64,000 nt of DNA, from assembly GCA_003212695.1 (NCBI GenBank), contig QCPC01000006.1:18125-82124 (forward strand). Reading direction: 5' to 3'. The position numbers and the translations under genes are program-made. The notes under the pieces were generated by a model, which saw nothing but the letters and a program-made list of their open reading frames with translations, made no database searches and had not been told where the DNA came from. This document shows positions 51,735 to 61,986 of this stretch, in pieces. Every line of letters begins with the position of its first letter. Within the stretch, counting starts at the first letter, position 1. The stretch comes from Prochlorococcus sp. AG-436-C13 (lineage in GTDB: Bacteria; Cyanobacteriota; Cyanobacteriia; PCC-6307; Cyanobiaceae).

Positions 51735-52061
51735 CAATGTCAACCTTTATATATTTGCAAATTTAAAAACCGCATAGGAGCAAGACTCACAAGCTTAGAA
51801 TGAATTATTAAGAAATAATTAAATCGGATAAGCAAGTGGATGATTAGTTAAGCTTCATACTAAATTATAAAAAAACTATTAGCAGTGCACATATCTCTAT
51901 TGACAGCTATGGCAGCCATAGGAACTATAGCTATGACATCTACTTTTCTCGTAATAACTATTGCACACTAGCAAAGTATATTGTTTGAATTTTCATGCAT
52001 TTCAATAAAAATAAATTACCCTAAACTATAGTTATAACTTAGCCTTAAGTTATTAATAAAT
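51735..52061 (+). other. Intergenic stretch with no clear gene
   Basis: The 327 bases after the lipoprotein gene hold a weak 7-bp hairpin (51803-51820, loop AAGA) without a T-run. They also hold a short plus-strand frame (51885-51971, GTG start, 28 codons) encoding a hydrophobic peptide ending FLVITIAH. I could not support either as a gene or terminator. A small RNA cannot be excluded. Confidence 0.5.
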
Positions 52062-52247
52062 ATGCTAGATCAAATATCAAATATGACAATAAGAAATCCT
52101 ATATTTATGATTATATTATTTGCATCTATATGGTATATACCTGGCATAATACTTAGACGAAGGATAGTCTTTCTAAAAGAAAAGAAACAAAAACAAAAAC
52201 AAGAGGAAAGAATATCTTCTCTATATCCAAAAAGTAAATCTAAATAA
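52062..52247 (+). CDS. Small membrane protein, function unknown
   Basis: A 61-residue protein with one membrane helix (about 13-31, NPIFMIILFASIWYIPGIIL) followed by a strongly basic tail of K, R and Q. The charge pattern suggests an N-out, C-in orientation. It is convergent with the thioredoxin-like gene 13 bases on. No family recognised. Confidence 0.6.
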   Translation: MLDQISNMTIRNPIFMIILFASIWYIPGIILRRRIVFLKEKKQKQKQEERISSLYPKSKSK

Positions 52248-52260
52248 CCAAACGTATATG

Positions 52261-52572
52261 TTATTTAGAACTAAGAATATCTGTTAAAGAAGTTCTGAAG
52301 TCGCCTTTAGACATTCCACCTTTAATCTCTCCGATGATAGAAAATTCACCTCCGGGTTCTTTTACAATAAGATACGTAGGCCATCCCATGCCGATCTTTT
52401 TCGGATATTGAGCTAATAGAATTTTTCTATATTTTGTGTAAATAGAAGTATCCTGCATTGGTATATCAATAAATTCACATCCAAGTTCATTAGAAACCTT
52501 AGAATCATAGTGGCTCATCCTATGACATGTACCACAGTCTTCAGAGCTGAACTTTAATACTGAAGCATTCAT
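52261..52572 (-). CDS. Thioredoxin-like protein
   Basis: A 103-residue protein with a thioredoxin-type active site: SSEDCGTCHRMS (C13, C16) and the cis-proline segment MGWPTYLIV. There is no signal peptide, so a cytoplasmic redox role is likely. The CGTC pair and flanking residues differ from the canonical WCGPC, so it is a divergent relative rather than TrxA. It starts divergently from nothing nearby. Confidence 0.8.
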   Translation of the reverse strand: MNASVLKFSSEDCGTCHRMSHYDSKVSNELGCEFIDIPMQDTSIYTKYRKILLAQYPKKIGMGWPTYLIVKEPGGEFSIIGEIKGGMSKGDFRTSLTDILSSK

Positions 52573-52623
52573 AATTTTTTGTTTATTATCTATTATAGAC
52601 GTATTTAAAATGATTTCTTAAGT

Positions 52624-53028
52624 TTATTTATATATAATTTCATAAATTTTATAAATAATTCCAGTTATAGCCCCTGTTATCAAGATGATTAAGACAACAA
52701 CAGGTATAAGTAGAAAATATTGCATTTCTACAGGGATTAAATAAAATAGATCTATGAGTTTGTCTATAGAAGAAAAAAATAAAATTAAAGACAAGCATAT
52801 TAATGCTAAGAATTTTAAGAATTTATGCAGTCTAATATTATTCATCACTTTCTTTAGATATACATCATCTGATATATTAATTACTAAAAGTATAATTAAC
52901 GATATAGCAGATGGAAATAATAAAAAATTCTGATTAACAAAATAGTCTAGTAAATTTAGAAGCACTAGGAATTCAGCTAAATAAAATATAGTTTTAGAAT
53001 ATCTAAAGTCCAGCATTTTTTTAGTCAT
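52624..53028 (-). CDS. Small multi-pass membrane protein, function unknown
   Basis: A 134-residue protein with about four hydrophobic segments (about 12-30, 36-52, 69-88, 104-128) and hardly any soluble part. No motif recognised. It follows another membrane-protein gene on the same strand, with a perfect palindrome between them, so regulation of the two may differ. Confidence 0.55.
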   Translation of the reverse strand: MTKKMLDFRYSKTIFYLAEFLVLLNLLDYFVNQNFLLFPSAISLIILLVINISDDVYLKKVMNNIRLHKFLKFLALICLSLILFFSSIDKLIDLFYLIPVEMQYFLLIPVVVLIILITGAITGIIYKIYEIIYK

Positions 53029-53036
53029 ATATTAAT

Positions 53037-53069
53037 AATAATGAATATATAAATAATATATTCATTATT
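53037..53069. repeat. Perfect 14-bp inverted repeat with 5-base loop
   Basis: AATAATGAATATAT (53037-53050) and its exact complement (53056-53069) enclose AAATA. It begins at the last base of the gene at 53069-53434 and lies 9 bases before the start of the next minus-strand gene. It may be a terminator (no adjacent T-run on the minus strand), an attenuator, or a protein-binding site. Confidence 0.55.
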
Positions 53070-53434
53070 CAAATATCATTCCTTCTAGATAGTGGATTTT
53101 TCTTTTTACTAATATAAATTATTATTCTTATAGTTCCCCCTACAATAAGTATAAAACTGAAAATTAATAAGCAAATAACTATTAATCCGACACCTATTCC
53201 AATAAGAGTGCTGAACAATGTCATTAATGATTCATAAAATTGTATAAATACTTCTTTTGAGATTCTTGATGGAATAAAGTCAGAAGGAAGAGTTTGTAGA
53301 AACAAGAGCAGATTAATTCCAATTGTCAAAAATAATAATGCTTCAAATAGCTGTCTTTTTCTTGGTTTAACAGACTTACCTCTGAAAATAAAGCCTTTCT
53401 GACGCCTCTTTTTATTAGATTTAGAAAGAACCAT
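53069..53434 (-). CDS. Membrane protein with basic N-terminus, function unknown
   Basis: A 121-residue protein: a very basic N-terminus (SNKKRRQKGF and KPRKRQ), then two membrane regions (about 29-48 and 70-105) and a basic tail. By positive-inside logic both ends are cytoplasmic. I cannot assign a family. It is separated from the next downstream gene by the inverted repeat. Confidence 0.6.
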   Translation of the reverse strand: MVLSKSNKKRRQKGFIFRGKSVKPRKRQLFEALLFLTIGINLLLFLQTLPSDFIPSRISKEVFIQFYESLMTLFSTLIGIGVGLIVICLLIFSFILIVGGTIRIIIYISKKKNPLSRRNDI

Positions 53435-53511
53435 ATTATTGATCTATCAATAATTTTATATTGATTTTACTTAAATAATAAGATAGTCAAGACATTTCTG
53501 CCATTAATCTT

Positions 53512-54102
53512 CTAGAAATTAAGATCTTTTTCAATGGCCTGGTTGGGTAAATCGAGCTTTGGACTAGGTATTCTTAAATACAATAATGAAGAAGTTGAAA
53601 ACAACAATATACCTATTAAAAGATGTACAAATTTAAGGTGAAGAGGTGACTTGAGAGATCTCTTTTTGCTTATCATCCTATTAGCATGAATAGATTCCCA
53701 ATTAACACATACAGATGAATCATAAATTAATTTATCTAGACACAGTGTTAGATCAGCTAATTCAGCATCATCCAAAAATATAGACAACGGTTCTATGCCC
53801 TCTTTACTGCTAGTCAAACTAAGTAAGTGAGAATTATCTTGCGAAGAGATTGAAACCGAATTGCAATCTGAAGAAATAGAAGTTTGTAATCCAGAAATAC
53901 AGTGCCTAGTGTATGCGTTTACAACTGAAATCAAATTATCTATATGATCCTTTTTTCCCTCTAAAATACTGTGGCCAACAAGTTTTAGTCTCCAATTAAG
54001 AATAACCCCAATAGTGTTTGCATCATGGCCTAAGGAATGATCAGGAACACCATATACATCAAGTCCAGCAAAACCTACATTATAACTACGGTTCAATTTC
54101 AT
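53512..54102 (-). CDS. DUF4335 protein
   Basis: A 196-residue protein of the cyanobacterial DUF4335 family, with a mostly soluble N-terminal part (LRLNRSYN-like start, GVILNWRLKLVGHSILEGKK, and FLDDAELADLTLCLDKL). One C-terminal membrane helix lies at about 158-176. DUF3038 lies 2 bases upstream, the usual arrangement in cyanobacteria, so the two probably act together. Function is unknown. Confidence 0.82.
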   Translation of the reverse strand: MKLNRSYNVGFAGLDVYGVPDHSLGHDANTIGVILNWRLKLVGHSILEGKKDHIDNLISVVNAYTRHCISGLQTSISSDCNSVSISSQDNSHLLSLTSSKEGIEPLSIFLDDAELADLTLCLDKLIYDSSVCVNWESIHANRMISKKRSLKSPLHLKFVHLLIGILLFSTSSLLYLRIPSPKLDLPNQAIEKDLNF

Positions 54103-54104
54103 AT

Positions 54105-54716
54105 CTACTTAAGCAAAGACAATGGTTCAAATAAACTTGATCTCAATCTTATCTCTCCTCCGTCACCCGAAGATAAAGCTAATATAAACAAAATCTTCTT
54201 ATAGAAAATCTGAGGATCTCTAGAATGAATAAGGTAGTTTTTAACTGCTACCCTTCTAGAATTAAGCCTTTCAGATATTAATTCTTCAAATCGATAACAA
54301 AATTGACTCCAAATATATTGATTATCTAGATTGGAGCTGCTGCTAGAAAGTAAGTTTCTAATCTGAGGATAAAAACGCTGAGATAACTTTGAAAGTAGAA
54401 GAAGTAAAGCATCGAATGACTCTCGTGAAATAGGAGAGTTACGACTAGATCTCCTCATAGGATTATGACAACGCGATTTCCAAACCTCTACATAATTAGG
54501 AAAGATATGTTCTAATTCAATTGTATTCGTTAAAGAAGATATAGAGACTGAAGCATTAATATCAACAGCTTCTATGGCTAATAAAAGTAAATCTAACTTT
54601 TCTATGGCTCTTCTATTTTTTATGGTCTGGATTCCTAGAAGTTCCTGAATCATTGAAACATAGTCATGATTATTGGAAGGATTATACCTAGTCGATTTTT
54701 TTTGGTTATTCATCAC
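54105..54716 (-). CDS. DUF3038 protein
   Basis: A 203-residue, mostly helical, soluble protein of the DUF3038 family. Family-like parts are IEKLDLLLLAIEAVDINAS and WKSRCHNPMRRSSR, with FKKILFILALSSG-like text near the end (YKKILFILALSSGDGG). It precedes the DUF4335 gene by 2 bases. The function is unknown. Confidence 0.82.
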   Translation of the reverse strand: MMNNQKKSTRYNPSNNHDYVSMIQELLGIQTIKNRRAIEKLDLLLLAIEAVDINASVSISSLTNTIELEHIFPNYVEVWKSRCHNPMRRSSRNSPISRESFDALLLLLSKLSQRFYPQIRNLLSSSSSNLDNQYIWSQFCYRFEELISERLNSRRVAVKNYLIHSRDPQIFYKKILFILALSSGDGGEIRLRSSLFEPLSLLK

Positions 54717-54892
54717 TTATATAGAATAATAGTCATTTTCTTAGATCAGATAATTAAACTTTTTACAGAAAATTCTACCTATAATGAATAGGTGCTTTAA
54801 AAAGACATTAGAGTAACAAGTAGATTATGCTAGCAAATATCATGTAATGATTATAGTTTAAAAGGTCTAAGGAAATATCTTTTGAAGAAATT

Positions 54893-55105
54893 CTATGCAT
54901 GCTTGATCTTCCAATCAAGTAATTGTCGGTATTGATCTAGGTTGATCAGACCAAGATTCCACAAAATTATAGAAATTGGTGCACATTCATTATGACTTTG
55001 CTTGATTCCAAGATTAATTGCGTTATCAGTAAGATTAAGTTCACAACTTAAATACGTGTATAACTCTTTTGATAGAACTTCATGTATATGTGTATTATAT
55101 ATCAT
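54893..55105 (-). CDS. DUF2949 protein
   Basis: A 70-residue protein of the cyanobacterial DUF2949 family (ELNLTDNAINLGIKQS and PISIILWNLGLINLDQYRQLLDW). The ATG at 55105 follows the stop of the upstream monooxygenase gene after one base, favouring this start over the ATG-like codon 42 bases upstream. Unknown function; winged-helix-like by pattern only. Confidence 0.8.
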   Translation of the reverse strand: MIYNTHIHEVLSKELYTYLSCELNLTDNAINLGIKQSHNECAPISIILWNLGLINLDQYRQLLDWKIKHA

Positions 55106-55106
55106 A

Positions 55107-56285
55107 CTATTTGTTTTTGAATGGGATAAAAAGGGCATTAATTCCATCAGTCATAAATAATAGTGTATACTGTCTAACAATATTAAATTTAGATAAAATA
55201 TAGTAAGAAACTAGTTTAATATGTTTAAGGAAAATCATATCTTTTGAGACAATAGTAGCCAGGCTATGAGTAATGATGATTGTAGTTAGAATGTCAATAT
55301 AACGTCTAAAATAAAATAAAATATAACTCTTATATTTCCTAGAATTATGATCTGGCTTAAGCAAAGAGAGAACATCTTTTATGTCACGTAAACATAAATT
55401 AAGGCCTTGGCCTCCAACAGGATGTATAGAATGTGCAGCTTCTCCGACTAAAAAATTATTTTTTCTTGAAAGTCTTGTTGACAATGAAAGAGATAAAGGA
55501 AAGGTCTGCGGTTGATTAATCAAAGCATCTATCTCTATATTCTTTGGAAGGAATGTGGCTATATGGTCCAAAAATGTTGAGTAGGATAATTTTTCTAGTT
55601 TTTTGCATTTATAGTATGGTGCACTTATTACTATCTGAAAAGTATTTGAACCCATTGGTAATAAAGCCATTGGGCCATCATTCCTAAAAATTTCATATGC
55701 TCTTTTTGTATAAGGAACTCTTAATATTGCCTTAAAAGTCAGGCAAGCTTGTTCATAACGATATTTTATTGATTTAATATTTAATTTATTCTTAGATACA
55801 GATAAGGCCCCATCTGCAGCAAAAAAATAATCGAAGAGGATGTTAGTTCTAGGAGTTAATTCATTATAATTTGTATTTATATTGCTAGCTTTAACTAACT
55901 CTTCAGTCAAACATGACATAAGAAACTTATGGTCAATAGTCCATCCTATAGCATTATATTTTAAGTTCATATTAATAAGGTCACTACATTTCATTAATAC
56001 ACTCTTAGACAAACCAGTATCAACTATCGATAATGTCTCAAAAGGTATCATATAAGGACTAAGTTTCTTCCAAAGATTTAGTTGCTCTAATAATCTTCTT
56101 GAGGAATGGTTTATCGCATAAACTCTATCCCTATTTAATAATTCTAAAGATGACTTAACATCATATATAGAAACATTAACTCCTTTAATAGAAAAGCCTA
56201 AGGCCAATAAAGAACCGGTTATGCCTGCTCCAGCTATCAAAACATTATATTCATCATTTCCAACAATTAGTTCTTTATTAGTCAT
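55107..56285 (-). CDS. UbiH/COQ6-type FAD-dependent monooxygenase
   Basis: Flavin hydroxylase family protein, about 392 residues from ATG 56285. The N-terminal dinucleotide-binding motif is VLIAGAGITGSLLALGFS, and the second FAD motif is FLVGEAAHSIHPVGGQGLNL, where the usual GD reads GE. Relatives hydroxylate the ring of ubiquinone precursors. Cyanobacteria make plastoquinone instead, so the substrate is unknown. The frame starts upstream at TTG 56303, overlapping the previous gene's stop; I prefer the ATG. Confidence 0.85.
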   Translation of the reverse strand: MTNKELIVGNDEYNVLIAGAGITGSLLALGFSIKGVNVSIYDVKSSLELLNRDRVYAINHSSRRLLEQLNLWKKLSPYMIPFETLSIVDTGLSKSVLMKCSDLINMNLKYNAIGWTIDHKFLMSCLTEELVKASNINTNYNELTPRTNILFDYFFAADGALSVSKNKLNIKSIKYRYEQACLTFKAILRVPYTKRAYEIFRNDGPMALLPMGSNTFQIVISAPYYKCKKLEKLSYSTFLDHIATFLPKNIEIDALINQPQTFPLSLSLSTRLSRKNNFLVGEAAHSIHPVGGQGLNLCLRDIKDVLSLLKPDHNSRKYKSYILFYFRRYIDILTTIIITHSLATIVSKDMIFLKHIKLVSYYILSKFNIVRQYTLLFMTDGINALFIPFKNK

Positions 56286-56299
56286 TTTATGAATTCTCT

Positions 56300-56956
56300 T
56301 CAAATGAAATCTTTACTAATTCGTAAATAACATATCTCTTCAAAAGCTGGCCTTAGTAAATAAGGATATTCACCTACCCATAATTTATTATTAGGCAACC
56401 AAGCATCACTTATATTTTGAATAGTACTAAAATTCCTATTATTAGAAAACACAAGGCATCTTATCAAGCAACCTTTTCTTATATATTGATGTTTATCTTC
56501 TAAAGGGAAGTCAATTTTTGAAATGTATCCATCTTCATCTCCTAATTCTATAATTAACCAGGTTCTTCTATTTTCTACCAATTCAAGTTCCCCTATTTTA
56601 TTTGCCTGTTCACGGCTATTCTCTATTCTTTCTTGGGTATATACATCTAATACATCTCCTTCAAAAATAGCTGCATATGGATAACCCCTTAATTTTGAAT
56701 TTATTCTACTAGCCTCTAATATAGGTCCCCATAAGATATATAAAAGAAAAACAACTCCTAAAATCAGCCAAAGGGAATAAAATTGACTAGATACTTGACT
56801 CTGACTTATTAATAAAGTTATTACACCTCCTATTGATGAAATTATAATTCTTTGCAGTATTTTTCTTGGATTTCCTAAAGCAGAAGAAAATTGGTTACTA
56901 GTTGCTACAGAAGGAATAAGTTTTTGTAGTTCTACTGGTCTTAGTGGAATTAACAT
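56300..56956 (-). CDS. Conserved cyanobacterial membrane protein
   Basis: A 218-residue protein with two hydrophobic segments (about 34-52 and 60-77) and a C-terminal soluble part of about 140 residues. The soluble part (NRRTWLIIELGDEDGYISKIDFPL) looks beta-rich. Some databases label relatives as phosphate transporter permeases; the sequence gives no support for that. Function unknown. Confidence 0.7.
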   Translation of the reverse strand: MLIPLRPVELQKLIPSVATSNQFSSALGNPRKILQRIIISSIGGVITLLISQSQVSSQFYSLWLILGVVFLLYILWGPILEASRINSKLRGYPYAAIFEGDVLDVYTQERIENSREQANKIGELELVENRRTWLIIELGDEDGYISKIDFPLEDKHQYIRKGCLIRCLVFSNNRNFSTIQNISDAWLPNNKLWVGEYPYLLRPAFEEICYLRISKDFI

Positions 56957-56977
56957 TATTAGGTTATTAATAATTAT

Positions 56978-57829
56978 TTAAATAAGCTTTTCTAAACCAT
57001 AAACAAGAGTTTCTAGGTATCTTACTTTTTTGATTGTAAGCAGAACACCAGGCATATATGCTGATCTGTCAATAGTATTATGACTTAACAAGTATGTTTC
57101 ACCAGCTGAACCGAACATAACTTGTTGCTGAGCAACTATACCTGGCAATCTAACTGAATGAATTCTTAGTCCACTTTCTCTTAGTCCACCTCTGCATCCA
57201 GAAATAGTTTCGCTCTCTTCAACTTGCAAAAGATTAAATTTTTTGCCTAATTCTTCTATTATCTCTGCTGTTTTTATACATGTACCACTTGGGGCATCTG
57301 CTTTTTGGTTATGATGAGATTCTGTCAATTCTGCAAAATCATAAAAACTTGCAGCAGCAGCAGCAGCTTGTTGGAGAAGAACCATCCCAACTGAGAAATT
57401 AGGTATAACAGCGCAGCCGACAGATGCCTTTTCAGCAAAGATAATTAATTCATTAAGTTGACTAGAAGAAAGTCCAGTAGTGCCTATTACTGGATGTACG
57501 CCATAAGCAATAGCCGCTCGTGTATGTTCATAAACAACTTTTGGGTGAGTAAAATCAACTAAAACCGCCCCTTTCCCAACTCCATCATCTCTAACCTCTT
57601 GACTTGCAGCACACAAAGAACCCTCCAAATCTGAAGTTACAACTATATTCTGTTCTTTTAAGCCTAAAGCAATCCCAACATCAACTCCTTGTTGGGAAGG
57701 CGAATTATCTATAGCAGCTACAAGCCTATATTCTTTTGATGCCAGTACTGCTTTAATAACTTCTGAACCCATTTTGCCAAGTGCTCCTGCTACTAGAACA
57801 GGAATTTTTTCTGTGGAATTTGAATTCAT
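56978..57829 (-). CDS. dapB: 4-hydroxy-tetrahydrodipicolinate reductase
   Basis: NAD(P)H-dependent step of lysine/diaminopimelate synthesis. The 283-residue protein has the Rossmann motif [17 protein letters not shown], the conserved VDFTHP and the active-site region [17 protein letters not shown]. It is divergent from chlH, with 126 bases between them. dapF of the same pathway lies far away at 14.8-15.7 kb. Confidence 0.97.
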   Translation of the reverse strand: MNSNSTEKIPVLVAGALGKMGSEVIKAVLASKEYRLVAAIDNSPSQQGVDVGIALGLKEQNIVVTSDLEGSLCAASQEVRDDGVGKGAVLVDFTHPKVVYEHTRAAIAYGVHPVIGTTGLSSSQLNELIIFAEKASVGCAVIPNFSVGMVLLQQAAAAAASFYDFAELTESHHNQKADAPSGTCIKTAEIIEELGKKFNLLQVEESETISGCRGGLRESGLRIHSVRLPGIVAQQQVMFGSAGETYLLSHNTIDRSAYMPGVLLTIKKVRYLETLVYGLEKLI

Positions 57830-57955
57830 CTATTAAATGCATTTCCTAAATGATATGAACTCACAAAATTAGATGTAACAGCCGTAAGGAAAAAGCCACA
57901 GTATAGTCCCTTATAAAAGTAGGCTTGGTCAAAATACCTAACAAAGAGAGAAGAA

Positions 57956-60900
57956 ATGTTTACACAGGTTCGCTCAGCCAATCGCAGAGTAATGCCTGTT
58001 GAAGGGCAAAGTCATAAAGTGATAATGAAAATAGTTTATCTAGTTCTTGAACCTCAATACCAAAACGCCTTAACCGAAGCAGCACTAACACTTAATAAGA
58101 GCAATAAAGATTTAGGGATTGAACTAAATGGTTATTTAATTGAAGAACTTAGAGATGAAACAAATTACTCTGATTTCAAAGCAGATATTGCACAGGCTGA
58201 TATTTTTATTGGCTCACTAATTTTTATTGAAGATTTAGCTCAGAAAGTAGTTGAGGCAGTTAAACCTCATAGAGAAAGACTTAAAGCAGCAATTGTTTTT
58301 CCTTCAATGCCAGAAGTAATGAGGCTAAATAAGCTTGGCTCTTTTTCTATGGCTCAACTAGGGCAAAGTAAAAGCCTAATAGGCGATTTCATGAAAAAGA
58401 AAAAGGAAGCAGATGGAGCAGGCTTCCAAGATTCAATGCTAAAGCTATTAAATACTCTTCCTTCCATACTCAAATATTTACCGGTTGAGAAGGCTCAAGA
58501 TGCAAGAAATTTCATACTTAGCTTTCAATATTGGGTAGGAGGTACTCCAGAAAATCTTAGAAATTTCTTTTTATTATTGGCAGATAAATATGTTCTTAAA
58601 AAAGATGATAAAGGGAAAAATTTAGATCTTAAATTTAAAGAGCCAGAAGTATTCCCAGATTTAGGTATATGGCACCCATTGGCGCCAAAAATGTTTGAGA
58701 ATATTTCTGAGTACCTTGACTGGACTAAAAGCAGAAAAGAACTAAGCAAAGATTCACTTGAAGGTCCTAGAATTGGACTAGTACTTCAAAGAAGTCATAT
58801 AGTTACAGGAGATGATGCTCACTATGTTGCAGTCATTCAAGAGCTTGAATTTAGAGGAGCAACAGTAATACCTGTGTTTTGCGGAGGACTTGACTTTTCA
58901 AAACCAGTTGAAGAATTTTTCTATGATTCAGTTAATACAAAAAACATATTAGTAGATGGGGTTGTTTCATTAACTGGATTTGCATTAGTTGGTGGTCCAG
59001 CAAGACAAGACCATCCCAAAGCTATAGAAGCTCTTAAAAAGCTAAATAGGCCCTATATGGTCGCCTTACCTTTAGTATTTCAAACCACACAAGAATGGGA
59101 AGGCAGTGACCTTGGCCTGCATCCGGTACAAGTTGCACTGCAAATTGCAATTCCAGAACTAGACGGAGCAATTGAGCCCATTGTTCTTTCAGGTAGAGAT
59201 GATGCAACTGGTAAAGCTCATACACTTCAAGACCGAGTGGATTCAATCGCAGAAAGAGCTATCAAATGGTCATCATTGCGAATTAAACCAAGGAATAAGA
59301 AAAAACTTGCAATAACAATTTTTAGCTTTCCACCAGACAAAGGAAATGTAGGTACTGCAGCCTATCTTAATGTCTTTGGTTCAATCTATAAGGTTCTTCA
59401 AGAGATGAAGGCTAAAGGGTATGACATAAAAGATTTACCAAAAGATTCAAAAGGTTTAATGGAAAAATTGATACATGATCCAGAAGCTCTAGAAGGATCT
59501 CCAGAACTTACAATTGCACATAAAATGAGCGTAAAAGAATATGAGAAACTCACTCCATACTCATCTAGATTAGAAGAAAACTGGGGCAAACCCCCTGGAA
59601 ATCTTAATAGTGATGGGCAAAATTTATTAATTTATGGATGTCACTTTGGGAATGTTTTTGTAGGAGTTCAACCAACATTTGGATACGAAGGCGATCCAAT
59701 GAGATTGCTTTATTCAAAAAGTGCAAGTCCTCACCACGGATTTGCAGCGTATTACACGTATTTAGAAAAAGTATGGGAAGCAGATGCAGTACTTCACTTT
59801 GGAACTCATGGCTCTTTAGAATTTATGCCTGGGAAGCAAATGGGAATGAGTGAGACATGTTATCCAGATTCTTTAATAGGAGGTCTACCAAACCTCTATT
59901 ATTACGCAGCAAATAATCCATCAGAGGCAACAATTGCAAAAAGAAGAGGTTATGCTTCAACAATTAGCTATTTAACTCCTCCAGCAGAAAATGCAGGTCT
60001 TTACAAGGGGCTCAAAGAGTTAAGTGAACTTGTAGGTTCATATCAACAATTAAGGGAAAGTGGTCGAGGAGTTCAAATTGTTAATGCAATAATAGAAACC
60101 TCAAAAAAATGTAATTTGGATAAAGATGTATCTCTTCCTGAAGAAGATGCTGCTTCTCTAGATATAGATCAAAGGGATTCCATTGTTGGCTCCATATATG
60201 GTCAATTAATGGAAATAGAGAGTCGCTTGCTTCCTTGTGGATTGCATACCATTGGAATGCCGCCTAAAGCTGAAGAAGCAGTTGCCACTTTAGTAAGTAT
60301 TGCAGCCCTAGAAAGAGAGCAAGAAAAAATAAGATCACTACCTGGATTATTAGCAGAAGCTATTGGTAAAAATATAGATGATATCTACAAAGGTAATAAC
60401 AATGGAGACCTCCTATCTGTAGAATTAAATAAAAAGATTACAGATACATCAAGAGAAGCAGTAAAAGCACTCGTTCTTTCATTATCTGGTTCTGATGGAA
60501 GAGTGACCCTTAGAAAAACATTGATTACTAGGATAATTGACTTTCTTAAATCATTAGGTTTTAATTTCCCATCTCCTTGGCTAAATAAATGTATAAAAAA
60601 TAACTTTAAAAATATTGATGTTAAAGAATTAGACAAATTATTTGATTACTTAAGATTCTGCCTAAATCAAATCTGTGCAGATGAAGAAATGGAAAGTTTA
60701 TTAAAAGCTTTAGACGGAGATTATGTTCTTCCCGGTCCTGGTGGAGACCCAATAAGGAATCCTGGTGTTCTTCCTAGTGGAAAAAACATTCATGCTTTAG
60801 ATCCACAATCAATACCAACTGCTGCTGCTGTGGCTTCAGCAAAGGTAGTTGTAGATAAATTAATAGAAAAACAAAAAGAAGAAGAAGGTGGCTGGCCAGA

Positions 60901-61969
60901 GACAATTGCATGCGTCCTCTGGGGTACCGACAATATTAAAACCTATGGGGAATCACTTGCTCAAATACTCTGGTTTGTGGGTGTAAAACCAAAAGCTGAT
61001 TCTGTAGGTAGAGTAAATAAACTTGAATTACTATCACTAGAGGAACTTGGAAGACCAAGAATTGATGTAGTTGTCAATTGTTCTGGTGTTTTTAGAGATT
61101 TATTTATAAATCAAATGGCATTAATTGATCAAGCAGTAAAAATGGCTGCAGAAGCAGATGAACCAATAGAACAAAATTTTGTCAGGAAACATTCTTTAGA
61201 ACAATCTAAGAAGCAAGGAGTATCTTTAAGAGATGCTTCTTGCAGAGTCTTTTCTAACTCTAGTGGAAGTTATAGCTCAAACGTTAATTTAGCAGTAGAA
61301 AATTCAACTTGGGAGGAAGAAGATGAACTTCAAGAAATGTATTTATCTAGAAAAACTTTTGCTTTTAATGCTGACAATCCAGGTGAGATGAATCAAAACA
61401 GAGAAGTCTTTGAATCTGTAATGAAAACGGCTGATGTAACATTTCAAAATCTAGATTCATCAGAAATTTCACTCACAGATGTAAGCCATTACTTTGATTC
61501 AGATCCAACAAACTTAATATCTAAACTTAGAGATGATGGCAAAAAACCAAGTAGTTATATAGCAGATACAACTACTGCTAATGCCCAAGTAAGATCATTA
61601 AGTGAAACAATTAGGCTCGATTCAAGAACTAAACTTCTTAATCCTAAATGGTATGAAGGTATGCTCAATTCAGGTTATGAAGGGGTAAGAGAAGTATCTA
61701 ACAGGCTAAATTACACCTTAGGTTGGAGCGCTACTAGTGGACAAGTAGACAACTTTGTTTATGAAGAATCAAACGAGACTTTTATAAATGATCCTGAAAT
61801 GAGGAAGAAGTTAATGGAGTTAAACCCGCATAGTTTCAGAAGAATAGTAGGAACACTTCTTGAAGTTAATGGTAGAGGTTACTGGGATACCTCTGAAGAG
61901 AATATTGAACAATTGAAAGAGCTATATCAGGAGGTTGAAGATAAAATAGAAGGTGTTGAGAACAAATAA
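57956..61969 (+). CDS. chlH: Magnesium chelatase subunit H
   Basis: The porphyrin-binding subunit that inserts Mg2+ into protoporphyrin IX, the first chlorophyll-specific step, with ChlI and ChlD as ATPase partners encoded elsewhere. The 1337-residue protein starts [12 protein letters not shown] and has an N-terminal DUF3479-type domain, then the signature [20 protein letters not shown] near residue 613, with [13 protein letters not shown] after it. GAGAGAAGAA stands right before the ATG. A paralogue, cobN, lies at 3.7-7.4 kb. Confidence 0.98.
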   Translation: MFTQVRSANRRVMPVEGQSHKVIMKIVYLVLEPQYQNALTEAALTLNKSNKDLGIELNGYLIEELRDETNYSDFKADIAQADIFIGSLIFIEDLAQKVVEAVKPHRERLKAAIVFPSMPEVMRLNKLGSFSMAQLGQSKSLIGDFMKKKKEADGAGFQDSMLKLLNTLPSILKYLPVEKAQDARNFILSFQYWVGGTPENLRNFFLLLADKYVLKKDDKGKNLDLKFKEPEVFPDLGIWHPLAPKMFENISEYLDWTKSRKELSKDSLEGPRIGLVLQRSHIVTGDDAHYVAVIQELEFRGATVIPVFCGGLDFSKPVEEFFYDSVNTKNILVDGVVSLTGFALVGGPARQDHPKAIEALKKLNRPYMVALPLVFQTTQEWEGSDLGLHPVQVALQIAIPELDGAIEPIVLSGRDDATGKAHTLQDRVDSIAERAIKWSSLRIKPRNKKKLAITIFSFPPDKGNVGTAAYLNVFGSIYKVLQEMKAKGYDIKDLPKDSKGLMEKLIHDPEALEGSPELTIAHKMSVKEYEKLTPYSSRLEENWGKPPGNLNSDGQNLLIYGCHFGNVFVGVQPTFGYEGDPMRLLYSKSASPHHGFAAYYTYLEKVWEADAVLHFGTHGSLEFMPGKQMGMSETCYPDSLIGGLPNLYYYAANNPSEATIAKRRGYASTISYLTPPAENAGLYKGLKELSELVGSYQQLRESGRGVQIVNAIIETSKKCNLDKDVSLPEEDAASLDIDQRDSIVGSIYGQLMEIESRLLPCGLHTIGMPPKAEEAVATLVSIAALEREQEKIRSLPGLLAEAIGKNIDDIYKGNNNGDLLSVELNKKITDTSREAVKALVLSLSGSDGRVTLRKTLITRIIDFLKSLGFNFPSPWLNKCIKNNFKNIDVKELDKLFDYLRFCLNQICADEEMESLLKALDGDYVLPGPGGDPIRNPGVLPSGKNIHALDPQSIPTAAAVASAKVVVDKLIEKQKEEEGGWPETIACVLWGTDNIKTYGESLAQILWFVGVKPKADSVGRVNKLELLSLEELGRPRIDVVVNCSGVFRDLFINQMALIDQAVKMAAEADEPIEQNFVRKHSLEQSKKQGVSLRDASCRVFSNSSGSYSSNVNLAVENSTWEEEDELQEMYLSRKTFAFNADNPGEMNQNREVFESVMKTADVTFQNLDSSEISLTDVSHYFDSDPTNLISKLRDDGKKPSSYIADTTTANAQVRSLSETIRLDSRTKLLNPKWYEGMLNSGYEGVREVSNRLNYTLGWSATSGQVDNFVYEESNETFINDPEMRKKLMELNPHSFRRIVGTLLEVNGRGYWDTSEENIEQLKELYQEVEDKIEGVENK

Positions 61970-61986
61970 AATAATAGTTTTAATTA

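Noticed and set aside
51885..51971. 28-codon hydrophobic frame in the long intergenic stretch
   Set aside because: No Shine-Dalgarno and no recognisable family; too short to support by inspection, so recorded only inside the intergenic note.
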